NCBI RefSeq assembly: GCF_016862555.1
Contig: NZ_BONE01000024.1
Span: forward strand, 47,125 to 111,124
Length of the DNA: 64,000 nt
Direction of reading: 5' to 3'
From: Asanoa siamensis
Lineage (GTDB): Bacteria > Actinomycetota > Actinomycetes > Mycobacteriales > Micromonosporaceae
Part shown: positions 17,565 to 26,574 of the stretch, piece by piece
Position numbering within the stretch: position 1 is the stretch's first letter
Layout of the letters: each line of letters opens with the position of its first letter
The notes under the pieces: model-generated
What the model was told of the DNA's origin: nothing
Seen by the model: the letters and a program-made list of their open reading frames with translations, nothing else
The model's database searches: none
Translations under genes and position numbers: made by a program

Positions 17565-18557
17565 ATGTGGAGCTGGTTACTGGCCGTCGTTGCGACGCTC
17601 ACTGTCGGTGTAGGACCTGTGATGGCCACGCCGGTCGGCACCCACGGCGCGCTGCGCGTCTGCGGCACCCGGCTCTGCGACAGCGCCGGCCAGCCGGTGC
17701 AGCTCCGCGGCATGTCCACGCACGGCATCCAGTGGTACGCGCAGTGCGTCACCGGCCCCGCCCTGGACGTGCTGGCCCGCGACTGGCGCGCCGACGTGCT
17801 GCGGGTCTCGACCTACGTGCAGGAGGACGGCTACGCGAGCGACCCGCGGCGGTTCACCGAGCTCGTCGACGACCTGGTCGACCTGGCCACCGCGCGCGGC
17901 CTCTACGTGATCGTCGACTGGCACATCCTCGACCCGGGCGACCCGATGGCCAACCTCGCCCGCGCCCGCACCTTCTTCGCCGAGATCGCCCGCCGGCACG
18001 CGGGGGCCGACAACATCCTCTACGAGATCGCCAACGAGCCCAGCGGCGTGTCCTGGAGCCGGATCCGGTCGTACGCGGAGCAGCTCATCCCGGTGATCCG
18101 CACCCACGACCCGGACGCGGTCGTGCTGGTCGGCACCCGCGGGTGGTCCTCGCTCGGCGTCTCGGAGGGCGCCGACGAGCGGGAGGTGGTCGCCGACCCG
18201 GTGCGCGCGGCCAACGTGATGTACACCTTCCACTTCTACGCGGCGTCGCACGACCGGCGCTACCTCGACACCCTGTCCCGCGCCGCCGACAGGCTCCCGA
18301 TGTTCGTCACCGAGTTCGGCACCCAGACCTACACCGGCGACGGCGGCAACGACTTCGCCCGCGCACAGTCCTATCTGGACCTGATGGCGGCCAAGGGGAT
18401 CGGGTGGGTCAACTGGAACTGGAGTGACGACAAGCGCTCGGGCGCGGTCTTCGAACGGGGCACCTGCGCGGCGAACGCATACGCGGACCCGGCGCGGCTC
18501 AAGCCGGCGGGGGTGTGGATCCGCGACCGGCTGCGCGCGGGACGGCCGGTCGCGTAG
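17565..18557 (+). CDS. Secreted GH5 family endoglucanase-like glycoside hydrolase
   Basis: A 330-aa protein with a short signal peptide (MWSWLLAVVATLTVGVGPVMA) and a GH5 barrel. The acid/base E158 is in YEIANEPSG and the nucleophile E250 in FVTEFGTQ; RLCDSAGQPVQLRGMSTHGIQWY and VIVDWHIL are GH5_2 cellulase-type motifs. No carbohydrate-binding module is attached. A beta-1,4-glucanase is the best guess, but a related mannanase cannot be ruled out. A GH15 gene follows after 11 bp, possibly in the same transcript. Confidence 0.9.
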   Translation: MWSWLLAVVATLTVGVGPVMATPVGTHGALRVCGTRLCDSAGQPVQLRGMSTHGIQWYAQCVTGPALDVLARDWRADVLRVSTYVQEDGYASDPRRFTELVDDLVDLATARGLYVIVDWHILDPGDPMANLARARTFFAEIARRHAGADNILYEIANEPSGVSWSRIRSYAEQLIPVIRTHDPDAVVLVGTRGWSSLGVSEGADEREVVADPVRAANVMYTFHFYAASHDRRYLDTLSRAADRLPMFVTEFGTQTYTGDGGNDFARAQSYLDLMAAKGIGWVNWNWSDDKRSGAVFERGTCAANAYADPARLKPAGVWIRDRLRAGRPVA

Positions 18558-18568
18558 CGTCAGATCCG

Positions 18569-20374
18569 GTGGACGAGCAACGGTATCTACCCATCGGCGA
18601 GCACGGCCTCATCGGTAACTTGCGTACCGTGGCCCTCGTCGGAACCGACGGGACCATCGACTGGTGCTGTGTCCCCCGGTTCGACGCACCGAGCGTTTTC
18701 GCCTCGATCCTCGACCGCGACCGCGGCGGGTTCTTCGCGCTGACCACGGACGTCCCGGCCACCACCAAGCAGTTCTACTTCCCCGACACCAACGTGCTGA
18801 TCACCCGCTTCCTCTCCGACGACGGCATCGCGGAGATCCAGGACTTCATGCCCGTGCCCGCCGACCGGCACGAGGCCAACCAGTTCCGGCTCATCCGGCG
18901 GGTGACCTGCGTCCGCGGCGAGCTGCCGTTCCGGGCCCACGTCGCGCCCCGGTTCGACTACGGCCTGCAGCCGCACACGCTGCGTGAGCACGACGGGCGG
19001 GCGATCTTCGAGTCGGCGTCGCTGAGCCTCGCGCTCAACTCGACCGCGCCGTTCGAGCTCGTCGACGGCGACGTGCTCAGCTCGTTCCGGCTCAAGCAGG
19101 GTGAGTCGCACATCTTCTGCCTGGACCGCGCCGAGACGCAGCCGGCGCCGCGGTTCGGCAGCGCCGAGGAGGCCGAGGCGGCGTTCACCGACACCGTGGA
19201 GTACTGGCGGCGCTGGCTGTCGGCGTCCCGCTACAAGGGTCGCTGGCGGGAGGCCGTACACCGGTCGGCCCTGACGCTCAAGCTGATGACGTACGCGCCG
19301 ACGGGTGCGATCGTGGCCGCACCCACGACGTCGCTTCCCGAGCGGCTCGGCGGCGAGCGCAACTGGGACTACCGCTACGTCTGGGTCCGGGACGCCGCGT
19401 TCTGCGTGTACGCGCTGCTGCGGCTCGGCTTCACCGAGGAGGCCGACCAGTTCATGGGCTTCCTCGCGGCGCGGGTGCGGGCGAGCTCGCCGGACCCGGA
19501 GGGCCCGCTGCAGATCATGTACCGGGTGGACGGCAGCGAGTCGCTCTCCGAACGCCGCCTCGACCACCTGGAGGGCTACGAGGGCTCCGCGCCGGTACGG
19601 GTCGGCAACGACGCGGTCAACCAGCTCCAGCTCGACATCTACGGCGCGCTGGTCGACTCGATCTACCTCTACAACAAGTGGGGCCAGCCGATCTCCAGCG
19701 GCGTCTGGGAGGGCGTCACCACGTTCGTGGAGTGGGTCTGCGACAACTGGGACCAGCCCGACGAGGGTGTCTGGGAGATCCGCGGCGGGCGGCGCAACTT
19801 CCTCTACTCGCGGCTGATGTGCTGGGTGGCCATCGAGCGGGCGATCCGGGTCGCGCACCAGCGGGGCCTGCCGGCCGACCTGGTGCGCTGGGACCGGGCC
19901 CGGGACGCGATCTACTACCAGATCATGGACCGGTTCTGGGATCCGGAGCTGAAGGCGTTCGTCCAGCACCGCGACGGCCACGTCCTCGACGCATCGGTGC
20001 TGATGATGCCGCTGTCGAAGTTCATGGCCCCGTCGGACCCGCGCTGGCTGAGCACACTCGACCTGCTCGGCGACACGCTGGTCTCGGACTCGCTGGTCTA
20101 CCGCTACGACCCGCACCTGTCGCCCGACGGCCTGACGGGCGAAGAGGGCACGATGTCCATCTGTACGTTCTGGTACGTGGAAGCACTGTCCCGCGCGGGC
20201 CGCGTCGACGAGGCCCGGCTGGCCTTCGAAAAGATGATCACGTACGCGAACCACCTGGGCCTGTACGCGGAGCAGCTCGGCCCGACCGGCGAGCAGCTCG
20301 GCAACTTCCCGCAGGCGTTCACCCACCTGGCGCTGATCAGCGCCGCCTTCAACATCGACCGCGCCCTCGGCTGA
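18569..20374 (+). CDS. GH15 family trehalase/glucoamylase-like hydrolase
   Basis: A 601-aa cytoplasmic protein of the actinobacterial GH15 trehalase-like group: N-terminal RYLPIGEHGLIGNLRTVALVGTDGTIDWCCVPRFDAPSVFA and the (alpha/alpha)6 core motifs GERNWDYRYVWVRDAAF, NQLQLDIYGAL and EEGTMSICTFWYVEAL. Mycobacterial relatives hydrolyse trehalose and need phosphate and Mg. The GTG at 18569 starts just before the conserved segment; the longer frame from 18515 would overlap the GH5 gene. The stop codon overlaps the next ATG by 1 nt (TGATG). Confidence 0.9.
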   Translation: MDEQRYLPIGEHGLIGNLRTVALVGTDGTIDWCCVPRFDAPSVFASILDRDRGGFFALTTDVPATTKQFYFPDTNVLITRFLSDDGIAEIQDFMPVPADRHEANQFRLIRRVTCVRGELPFRAHVAPRFDYGLQPHTLREHDGRAIFESASLSLALNSTAPFELVDGDVLSSFRLKQGESHIFCLDRAETQPAPRFGSAEEAEAAFTDTVEYWRRWLSASRYKGRWREAVHRSALTLKLMTYAPTGAIVAAPTTSLPERLGGERNWDYRYVWVRDAAFCVYALLRLGFTEEADQFMGFLAARVRASSPDPEGPLQIMYRVDGSESLSERRLDHLEGYEGSAPVRVGNDAVNQLQLDIYGALVDSIYLYNKWGQPISSGVWEGVTTFVEWVCDNWDQPDEGVWEIRGGRRNFLYSRLMCWVAIERAIRVAHQRGLPADLVRWDRARDAIYYQIMDRFWDPELKAFVQHRDGHVLDASVLMMPLSKFMAPSDPRWLSTLDLLGDTLVSDSLVYRYDPHLSPDGLTGEEGTMSICTFWYVEALSRAGRVDEARLAFEKMITYANHLGLYAEQLGPTGEQLGNFPQAFTHLALISAAFNIDRALG

Positions 20375-20862
20375 TGCAGACGTTCCTGCCGTTCCCCGAC
20401 TTCTTCCGGTCGGCGGAGGTGCTCGACGTGCCCCGCCTCGGCAAGCAGCGGGTCGAGACGCTGCAGGTGCTGCGCGGGCTGACCGTCACCGGTCACGGCT
20501 GGCGCCACCACCCGGCGGTCAAGATGTGGGCGGGCTACGAGGAGGCCCTGGTCCGCTACGGCCTGACGATGGTCGCGACGTGGACGGCGACCGGCCGGGC
20601 GGACACCACGGCCGCGACGATGACGGCCGACCTGGCGGCGGCCTGCGGCATCACGCTGGTACGCGACCAACCCACCCTGGCGGCGGCCGGCGACCTCCCA
20701 CCCTGGCTCGGCGACGAGGCGTTCCACCGCTCGCACCAGTCGGCCCTGATCCGCAAGGACGCGGCCTTCTACACACCGACCTTCGGCGACGTGCCGCCGG
20801 ACCTGCCGTACGTCTGGCCGCCCTCGGACCGCCCCAACGGCTGCGCGCCCGAGCTTCCATAA
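20374..20862 (+). CDS. Conserved MSMEG_6728-like small protein (162 aa)
   Basis: Begins MQTFLPFPDFFRSAEVLDVPRLGKQRVETLQVL and contains GHGWRHHPAVKMWAGYEEAL and SHQSALIRKDAAFYTPTFGDVPPDLPYVWP. This is the actinobacterial MSMEG_6728 family, related to the pyrimidine-dimer glycosylase-like fold (LGKQRVE..HPxxxMW motif), with no established activity. It is translationally coupled to the GH15 gene (TGATG). A DNA-repair role is only suggested by the fold relationship. Confidence 0.8.
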   Translation: MQTFLPFPDFFRSAEVLDVPRLGKQRVETLQVLRGLTVTGHGWRHHPAVKMWAGYEEALVRYGLTMVATWTATGRADTTAATMTADLAAACGITLVRDQPTLAAAGDLPPWLGDEAFHRSHQSALIRKDAAFYTPTFGDVPPDLPYVWPPSDRPNGCAPELP

Positions 20863-20915
20863 AGGTTCTTTCCTCATTCGGGAAGCGGCAATAACGGCCT
20901 CTTGCGTATTGACGG

Positions 20916-20925
20916 AGAGCGCTCT
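20916..20925. promoter_or_regulatory. LacI-type operator half-sites upstream of the ThuA/PQQ protein
   Basis: AGAGCGCTCT is a perfect 10-bp palindrome 71 bp before the start of the large secreted protein. Its AGCGCT core is typical of LacI-family sugar repressors, such as the CebR box family in streptomycetes. The repressor is not identified; the LacI gene of this window lies 26 kb away. Confidence 0.4.
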
Positions 20926-20995
20926 ATCGGCCATCGTGTTCCCACGGCGTGGTCGGCGCACGCTTCATGACCGTCCCCATGAGAAAGGTCCGATC

Positions 20996-23900
20996 ATGTT
21001 GCGCAGAGCGCTGCTCTGCGTCGCCCTGATGGCAGCGACCCTCGTCGGTATTCCGGCGACTCCTGCTTTCGCGGCCGACTTCACCGTGCTTGTGTTCAGC
21101 AAGACGGCGGGGTTCCGGCACGACTCGATCCCGGCGGGTATCGCCGCGATCCAGCAATTGGGCGCGCAGAACAACTTCACTGTCGAGGCCACCGAGGACG
21201 CCGCGGCGTTCACCACGGCCAACCTGAGCCGGTTCCAGGCCGTCATCTTCCTGTCCACCACCGGCGACGTGCTCAACGCGTCGCAGCAGACCGCGTTCGA
21301 GAGCTACATCCGCGCCGGCGGCGGCTACGCGGGCGTGCACGCCGCGGCCGACACCGAGTACGACTGGTCCTGGTACGGCAGCCTCGTCGGCGCCTACTTC
21401 CTCCAGCACCCCGCGATCCAGCAGGCGACCGTCCGGATCGAGGACGCCAGCCACCCGTCCACCGCGGGCCTCCCGGCCAACTGGGTGCGCACCGACGAGT
21501 GGTACAGCTACCGCACCAACCCGCGGGCCAACGTGCGGGTGTTGGCCAACCTCAACGAGGCCACGTACACGGGCGGCGGGATGGGCGACCACCCGATCGT
21601 CTGGTGCCGCGCCTTCGACGGCGGCCGGTCCTGGTACTCCGGCATGGGCCACACCCAGGAGAGCTACGCCGACACGAACTTCCGCAACCACCTGCTGGGC
21701 GGCATCCGGTACGCGGCCCAGGGCACCGGCAACTGCGCGGTCGGCTCCGGACCGGTCGACCCGCCGGGCTCCTTCGCCCAGGTGACGCTGGCCAAGGGCG
21801 TCGCCGAGACCGGTGAGCCGATGGGCCTGACCGTGCTGCCGGACCGCGGCGTCCTGCACACCTCGCGCGACGGCACGGTGCGGCACACCGACGCCGCCGG
21901 CAACACCAAGGTGGCGCTGACGATCCCGGTCTACACACACGACGAGGAGGGCCTGCAGAGCATCAAGGCGGACCCGGGCTTCGCCACCAACCGCTGGGTC
22001 TACCTCTACTTCGCGCCGCCACTGTCCACACCGGCCGGTGACGCGCCGACCACCGGCACGGCCGCCCAGTTCGCGCCGTTCAACGGTGTCAACCGGCTGG
22101 CCCGCTACACGGTCCGCGCGGACAACACGATCGACCCCGCGTCCGCGGTGACCGTCATCGAGGTGCCGTCGAGCCGCGGCCAGTGCTGCCACGTCGGCGG
22201 CGACATCGACTTCGACGCGGCCGGCAACCTCTACCTGTCGACCGGCGACGACACCAACCCGTTCGACTCGGCCGGCTACGCGCCGCTCGACGAGCGGACC
22301 GACCGCAACCCGGCCTTCGACGCGCAGCGCTCCTCGGGCAACACGAACGACCTGCGTGGCAAGGTCCTGCGGATCAAGCCGTCGGCGGCCGGCGGCTACA
22401 CGGTCCCGGCCGGCAACATGTTCGCGCCCGGCACCGCGAACACCCGGCCCGAGGTCTACGCGATGGGCTTCCGGAACCCGTTCCGGATGAGCGTCGACAA
22501 GGCGACCGGCATCGTCTACCTCGGTGACTACGGCCCCGACGCGGGCACCGCCGACCCGAACCGCGGGCCGGCCGGCACGGTGTCGTACGAGCGGATCACG
22601 CAGCCCGGCTTCTACGGCTGGCCGTACTGCTCGAACTACAACACCCCGTACCACGAGTACACGTTCCCCAGTGGACCGTCGCTCGGCCAGTACAACTGCG
22701 CCGGCGGCCCGACCAACAACTCGCGCAACAACACCGGCCTGACCACCCTGCCGGCGTCGCGGGCGGCGTGGCTGGGCTACGGCGGCGGCCAGGACCCGCC
22801 CGGCATCTGCTGCGGCTCGCTCTCGCCGATGGGCGGCGCGGTCTACCGCTACAACGCCGGCCTCAACTCGTCGGTGAAGTTCCCGCCCTCGTACGACGGG
22901 AAGTTCTTCGCCACCGAGTTCGGTCGCCGGTTCATCAAGACGATCAACATCAACGCCAACGGCACGCCCGGCACGATCACGAACTTCCCGTGGACCGGCA
23001 CCCAGGTGATGGACTACGAGTTCGGGCCGGACGGCGCGCTCTACGTGCTCGACTACGGCACGGGCTGGTTCGGCGGCGACGCCAACTCGGCCGTCTACCG
23101 GATCGAGTACCAGGTGACCGGCGGCAACCGGCCACCGGTCGCGGTCGCGAGCGGCAGCCCGACCGGCGGCGCGGCACCGCTGACGGTGCAGTTCTCGTCG
23201 GCCGGCTCCACCGACCCCGACGGCAACCCGCTGACGTACGCCTGGGACTTCCAGACGAACGGCTCCGTCGACTCGACGGCGGCGAACCCGACGTTCACCT
23301 ACACCGCCAACGGGCAGTACACGGCGACGCTGACGGTGCGCGACCCGTCCGGCGCCTCCGCGACCGCCAGCGTGGTGATCGGGGTCGGCGGGCCGACGAT
23401 CAGCGTCTCGCTGCCGCAGCCCGGCCGGCTGTTCAACTTCGGTGACCAGGTGCCGTTCACGGTCAACGTCACCGACCCGGCCAACCCGACGATCGACTGT
23501 TCCCGGGTCACGGTGACCTACGTGCTCGGGCACGACTCGCACGGCCACCCGATCACCAACGTCAACGGGTGCAGCGGCAACATCCAGACGACGGTCGACG
23601 GCGAGCACGACGTGTCGGCCAACATCTTCGGGATCATCAACGCCGCGTACACCCCGCCGGGCTCGACCACCGCGATCAACGCGACCCCGGTGGTCCTCCA
23701 GCCGCGCCAGCGGCAGGCGGAGCACTTCAGCAACCAGCAGGGCGTCAGCATCGTGACCTCGACGGCCGCGCAGGGCGGCAGCGCGGTCGGCAACGTCAGC
23801 AACGGCGACTGGATCTCCTACAACCCGTACTACCTGAACGGCCTGGCAACCGGGTTCACCGCCCGGGTGTCGGCGCCGGCGGGTGGCGGGGGCACGATCA

Positions 23901-24904
23901 CGCTGCGGTCGGGCTCCGCGACGGGCACGGTGATCGGCACGGCCACCGTGGCGGCGACCGGATCGTTCGACACCTTCGCCAACGTGACCGGCACCGTCAC
24001 CGCGCCGACCGGGTCCGGGCCGCTGTTCGCGGTCTTCACCGGCGGCACGGGCGCGGCGCTGTTCAACGTCGACTCGATCACGTTCACCACGGGCGGCCAG
24101 CCGCCGACCGGGACCAACCTGGCACTCAACAAGCCGGCGACGGCCTCGAGCGTCGAGGACCCGGTCTACCCGGCCTCGAACGCGGTGGACGCCTCGGCGA
24201 CCACCCGCTGGGCGAGCGCGTTCAGCGACCCGCAGTGGATCCAGGTCGACCTGGGCCAGACGTACGCGATCGACCGGGTGCGGTTGCTCTGGGAGGCGGC
24301 GTACGGGTCCGCGTACCAGATCCAGACGTCGACGAACGGCACGACCTGGACCACGGTCCGGTCGGTGACCGGCGGCAACGGCGGCGAGGACGACAACACG
24401 GCCCTGAACGCCAGTGGGCGGTATGTCCGGATCAACGGCACCGCCCGGGGTACGGCGTGGGGCTACTCGCTGTTCTCGTTCGAGGTGTACGGCGGTGGCG
24501 GCCAGCCGCCGACGGAGAGCAACGTGGCGCTGAACAAGCCGGCCACGGCGTCGAGCGTCGAGAACGCGGCGTTCCCGGCCTCGCTGGCGGTGGACGCGTC
24601 GACCACGACCCGCTGGTCGAGCGCGTTCAGCGACCCGCAGTGGATCCAGGTCGACCTGGGTCAGACCTACTCGATCAGCCGGGTCCGGCTGCTCTGGGAG
24701 GCCGCCTACGGGTCCGCGTACCAGATCCAGACGTCGACCAACGGCACGACCTGGACCACGGTCCGGTCGGTGACCGGCGGCAACGGCGGTGAGGACGACA
24801 ACACGGCCCTCAACGCCAGTGGTCGATATGTCCGGATCAACGGCACCGCCCGGGGTACGCCGTACGGCTACTCGCTCTTCAACTTCGAGGTGTTCGGAAG
24901 CTGA
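20996..24904 (+). CDS. Secreted multimodular ThuA / PQQ sugar dehydrogenase / PKD / CBM6 / double CBM32 protein
   Basis: A 1302-aa extracellular protein. Signal peptide 1-27 (ends TPAFA-ADF). Residues 29-245: ThuA-like glutamine-amidotransferase fold (LVFSKTAGFRHDSI, GYAGVHAAADTEYDW, GMGHTQESY). About 259-705: PQQ-dependent glucose/sorbosone dehydrogenase beta-propeller (GQCCHVGGDIDFDAAGNLYLSTGDDTN, VYAMGFRNPFRMSVD, FGPDGALYVLDYG). About 711-800: PKD domain. About 800-900: a second Ig-like stretch. About 905-1035: CBM6-like. Residues 1041-1168 and 1176-1302: two nearly identical F5/8-type C (CBM32) domains. The ATG at 20996 is chosen because the signal peptide begins there. It probably oxidises a polysaccharide-associated sugar outside the cell; the substrate is unknown. 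Transcribed alone, with a terminator after it. Confidence 0.9.
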   Translation: MLRRALLCVALMAATLVGIPATPAFAADFTVLVFSKTAGFRHDSIPAGIAAIQQLGAQNNFTVEATEDAAAFTTANLSRFQAVIFLSTTGDVLNASQQTAFESYIRAGGGYAGVHAAADTEYDWSWYGSLVGAYFLQHPAIQQATVRIEDASHPSTAGLPANWVRTDEWYSYRTNPRANVRVLANLNEATYTGGGMGDHPIVWCRAFDGGRSWYSGMGHTQESYADTNFRNHLLGGIRYAAQGTGNCAVGSGPVDPPGSFAQVTLAKGVAETGEPMGLTVLPDRGVLHTSRDGTVRHTDAAGNTKVALTIPVYTHDEEGLQSIKADPGFATNRWVYLYFAPPLSTPAGDAPTTGTAAQFAPFNGVNRLARYTVRADNTIDPASAVTVIEVPSSRGQCCHVGGDIDFDAAGNLYLSTGDDTNPFDSAGYAPLDERTDRNPAFDAQRSSGNTNDLRGKVLRIKPSAAGGYTVPAGNMFAPGTANTRPEVYAMGFRNPFRMSVDKATGIVYLGDYGPDAGTADPNRGPAGTVSYERITQPGFYGWPYCSNYNTPYHEYTFPSGPSLGQYNCAGGPTNNSRNNTGLTTLPASRAAWLGYGGGQDPPGICCGSLSPMGGAVYRYNAGLNSSVKFPPSYDGKFFATEFGRRFIKTININANGTPGTITNFPWTGTQVMDYEFGPDGALYVLDYGTGWFGGDANSAVYRIEYQVTGGNRPPVAVASGSPTGGAAPLTVQFSSAGSTDPDGNPLTYAWDFQTNGSVDSTAANPTFTYTANGQYTATLTVRDPSGASATASVVIGVGGPTISVSLPQPGRLFNFGDQVPFTVNVTDPANPTIDCSRVTVTYVLGHDSHGHPITNVNGCSGNIQTTVDGEHDVSANIFGIINAAYTPPGSTTAINATPVVLQPRQRQAEHFSNQQGVSIVTSTAAQGGSAVGNVSNGDWISYNPYYLNGLATGFTARVSAPAGGGGTITLRSGSATGTVIGTATVAATGSFDTFANVTGTVTAPTGSGPLFAVFTGGTGAALFNVDSITFTTGGQPPTGTNLALNKPATASSVEDPVYPASNAVDASATTRWASAFSDPQWIQVDLGQTYAIDRVRLLWEAAYGSAYQIQTSTNGTTWTTVRSVTGGNGGEDDNTALNASGRYVRINGTARGTAWGYSLFSFEVYGGGGQPPTESNVALNKPATASSVENAAFPASLAVDASTTTRWSSAFSDPQWIQVDLGQTYSISRVRLLWEAAYGSAYQIQTSTNGTTWTTVRSVTGGNGGEDDNTALNASGRYVRINGTARGTPYGYSLFNFEVFGS
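24116..24499 (+). repeat. CBM32-coding direct repeat, copy 1
   Basis: Codes for NxALNKPATASSVE...FEVYG and is repeated 405 bp (135 codons) later with only scattered, mostly third-position, differences. The stretch WIQVDLGQTY and the run from AAYGSAYQIQTST to ARGT are identical in both copies at protein level. It marks a recent in-frame domain duplication or gene conversion. Confidence 0.9.
24521..24904 (+). repeat. CBM32-coding direct repeat, copy 2
   Basis: Second copy of the duplicated carbohydrate-binding domain, ending at the stop codon. A GGQPPT linker precedes both copies. Confidence 0.9.
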
Positions 24905-24909
24905 CTGAT

Positions 24910-24941
24910 CGGTGGGGGGTGCGTGCGCGCGCCCCCCACCG
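24910..24941 (+). terminator. Terminator hairpin after the ThuA/PQQ gene
   Basis: CGGTGGGGGG (24910-24919) pairs perfectly with CCCCCCACCG (24932-24941), with a 12-nt loop, 5 bp after the stop codon. Confidence 0.75.
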
Positions 24942-24963
24942 CTCCTCGGTCTAGGCTGTTCAC

Positions 24964-26574
24964 GTGATCGACGCGGCGACGGACAGCGACGAGCGGCTGC
25001 GGCGGCTCGAAGCCGTCACGGACGCCGCCCTGTCCCACCTCGACGTCGACGAGCTCCTCGCCGAGCTGCTCGACCGGGTCTTCGAGCTGCTGCGCGTCGA
25101 CACCGCCGTGATCCTGCTGCTCGACCCGCACGCCCGCCAGCTCGTGGCGACCGCGGCCAAGGGCCTCGACGACCATTTCAAGCCGGGCGTACGCGTCCCC
25201 GTCGGCCGCGGCTTCGCGGGGCGGATCGCCCGTGACCGCCGTCCGCTGATCGTCGACGACATCGCCGCCGAGAGCGACACCAGTCCACTGGTCCGGGGCG
25301 GGGGAGTCCGTTCGCTGCTCGGCGTCCCGATCTTCGGCGGCGGCGAGCTGGCCGGCGTGCTGCACGTCGGCAGCACGGCGCCGCGCGCCTTCTCCGCCGA
25401 CGACGTGCGCCTGCTGGAGATGGTCGCCGACCGGGCCAGCGTGGGCACCCACACCCGGGCCGGCAGCGTCGACCGGGACACCGCCCTCGCCCTGCAGCGC
25501 AGCCTGCTGCCGACCGCGCTGGCCCAGGTGTCCGGCGTCGAGATGGCGGCCCGCTACCTGCCCGGCCACGACTCCGGCGTCGGCGGCGACTGGTACGACG
25601 TGTTCACCCTGCCGTCCGGCTTGCTCGGCGTCGTCGTCGGCGACGTCTCCGGCCACGGCCTGCAGTCGGCCGTGGTGATGGGCCGGCTGCGCAGCGCGCT
25701 GCGGGCCTACGCGCTGGTCTGTGCCGACCCGGCCGACGCGCTGGTGCACCTGGACGCGAAGGTCCACCACTTCGAGACCGGCAACCTGGCCACCGTGCTC
25801 TACGCGATGATCCCGCCGGAGCGCGACACCATCCACGTGTCGATCGCCGGTCACCCGCAGCCGGTGCTGGTCGGCCCGGACGGTCGGGTCGAGCTGCTGC
25901 CGGCCCCGACCGACGTGCCGCTGGGCATGGGTCGGCCCACCACCTCCCGGCGCACCACCGTCGTCGACTTCGCGCCGGGCGCGCTGCTGGTCTGCTACAC
26001 CGACGGCCTGATCGAGCGCCGCCGCGAGGCGATCGACGTGGGCCTCGACAGGCTGCGCGCCACCGTCTGGCCCGGCCATCCCGACGAGGTCTGCACGGCG
26101 CTGATGCTCGCCGTCGGCGAGGAGCGCCCGAGCGACGACACGGCGCTGCTCGCCATCCGCCGGCTCGGCCCGCCGGCCCCGCCCGAGCCCGACGTCGTCC
26201 TCGACGGCGCGTTCGACCGCGCCGGGGTCGCGACGCTGCGGCGCCGGGTCGCCGACGCCGCCGACCGGCACGGCCTGGCCGGCGAGGCGTCCGACGACTT
26301 CGTGGCCGCGGTCAACGAGGTGATGACGAACGCGATCCGGCACGGCGGCGGCTCGGGCATGCTGCGCCTGCTGGTCACCGACGGCCGGCTGGTCTGCGAG
26401 GTCCGCGACCACGGCGCCGGCTTCCCGGCCGGCGACTTCCTGGCCCGGCGGGAACGGCCGACGCCGTCGTCGACCGGCGGCATGGGCCTGTGGATCGCCC
26501 AGCAGACCAGTTACGCCCTGCGCATCGAGAGCGGTCCGGCCGGCACGCTGGTGCGGATCACCGCGGCCGGCTGA
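24964..26574 (+). CDS. GAF - SpoIIE/PP2C phosphatase - HATPase three-domain regulator (RsbU/RsbW fusion)
   Basis: A 536-aa cytoplasmic protein. GAF sensor (about 20-165), SpoIIE-type PP2C phosphatase (about 175-400: LQRSLLP, GGDWYDVF, GDVSGHGLQSA, YTDGLIERR, SDDTALL), and an anti-sigma-factor-type histidine-kinase ATPase (about 415-535: VNEVMTNAIRHGG, VRDHGAGF, GMGLWIAQQ). Such fusions control stress sigma factors by partner switching: the kinase part phosphorylates an STAS anti-anti-sigma protein and the phosphatase reverses it. No partner gene is adjacent. GTG start at 24964. The next gene follows without a gap (TGA-ATG). Confidence 0.9.
   Translation: MIDAATDSDERLRRLEAVTDAALSHLDVDELLAELLDRVFELLRVDTAVILLLDPHARQLVATAAKGLDDHFKPGVRVPVGRGFAGRIARDRRPLIVDDIAAESDTSPLVRGGGVRSLLGVPIFGGGELAGVLHVGSTAPRAFSADDVRLLEMVADRASVGTHTRAGSVDRDTALALQRSLLPTALAQVSGVEMAARYLPGHDSGVGGDWYDVFTLPSGLLGVVVGDVSGHGLQSAVVMGRLRSALRAYALVCADPADALVHLDAKVHHFETGNLATVLYAMIPPERDTIHVSIAGHPQPVLVGPDGRVELLPAPTDVPLGMGRPTTSRRTTVVDFAPGALLVCYTDGLIERRREAIDVGLDRLRATVWPGHPDEVCTALMLAVGEERPSDDTALLAIRRLGPPAPPEPDVVLDGAFDRAGVATLRRRVADAADRHGLAGEASDDFVAAVNEVMTNAIRHGGGSGMLRLLVTDGRLVCEVRDHGAGFPAGDFLARRERPTPSSTGGMGLWIAQQTSYALRIESGPAGTLVRITAAG

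Noticed and set aside
20924..23725. 933-aa minus-strand open frame opposite the ThuA/PQQ gene
   Set aside because: Antisense shadow. The plus-strand frame has a signal peptide and six recognisable domains.
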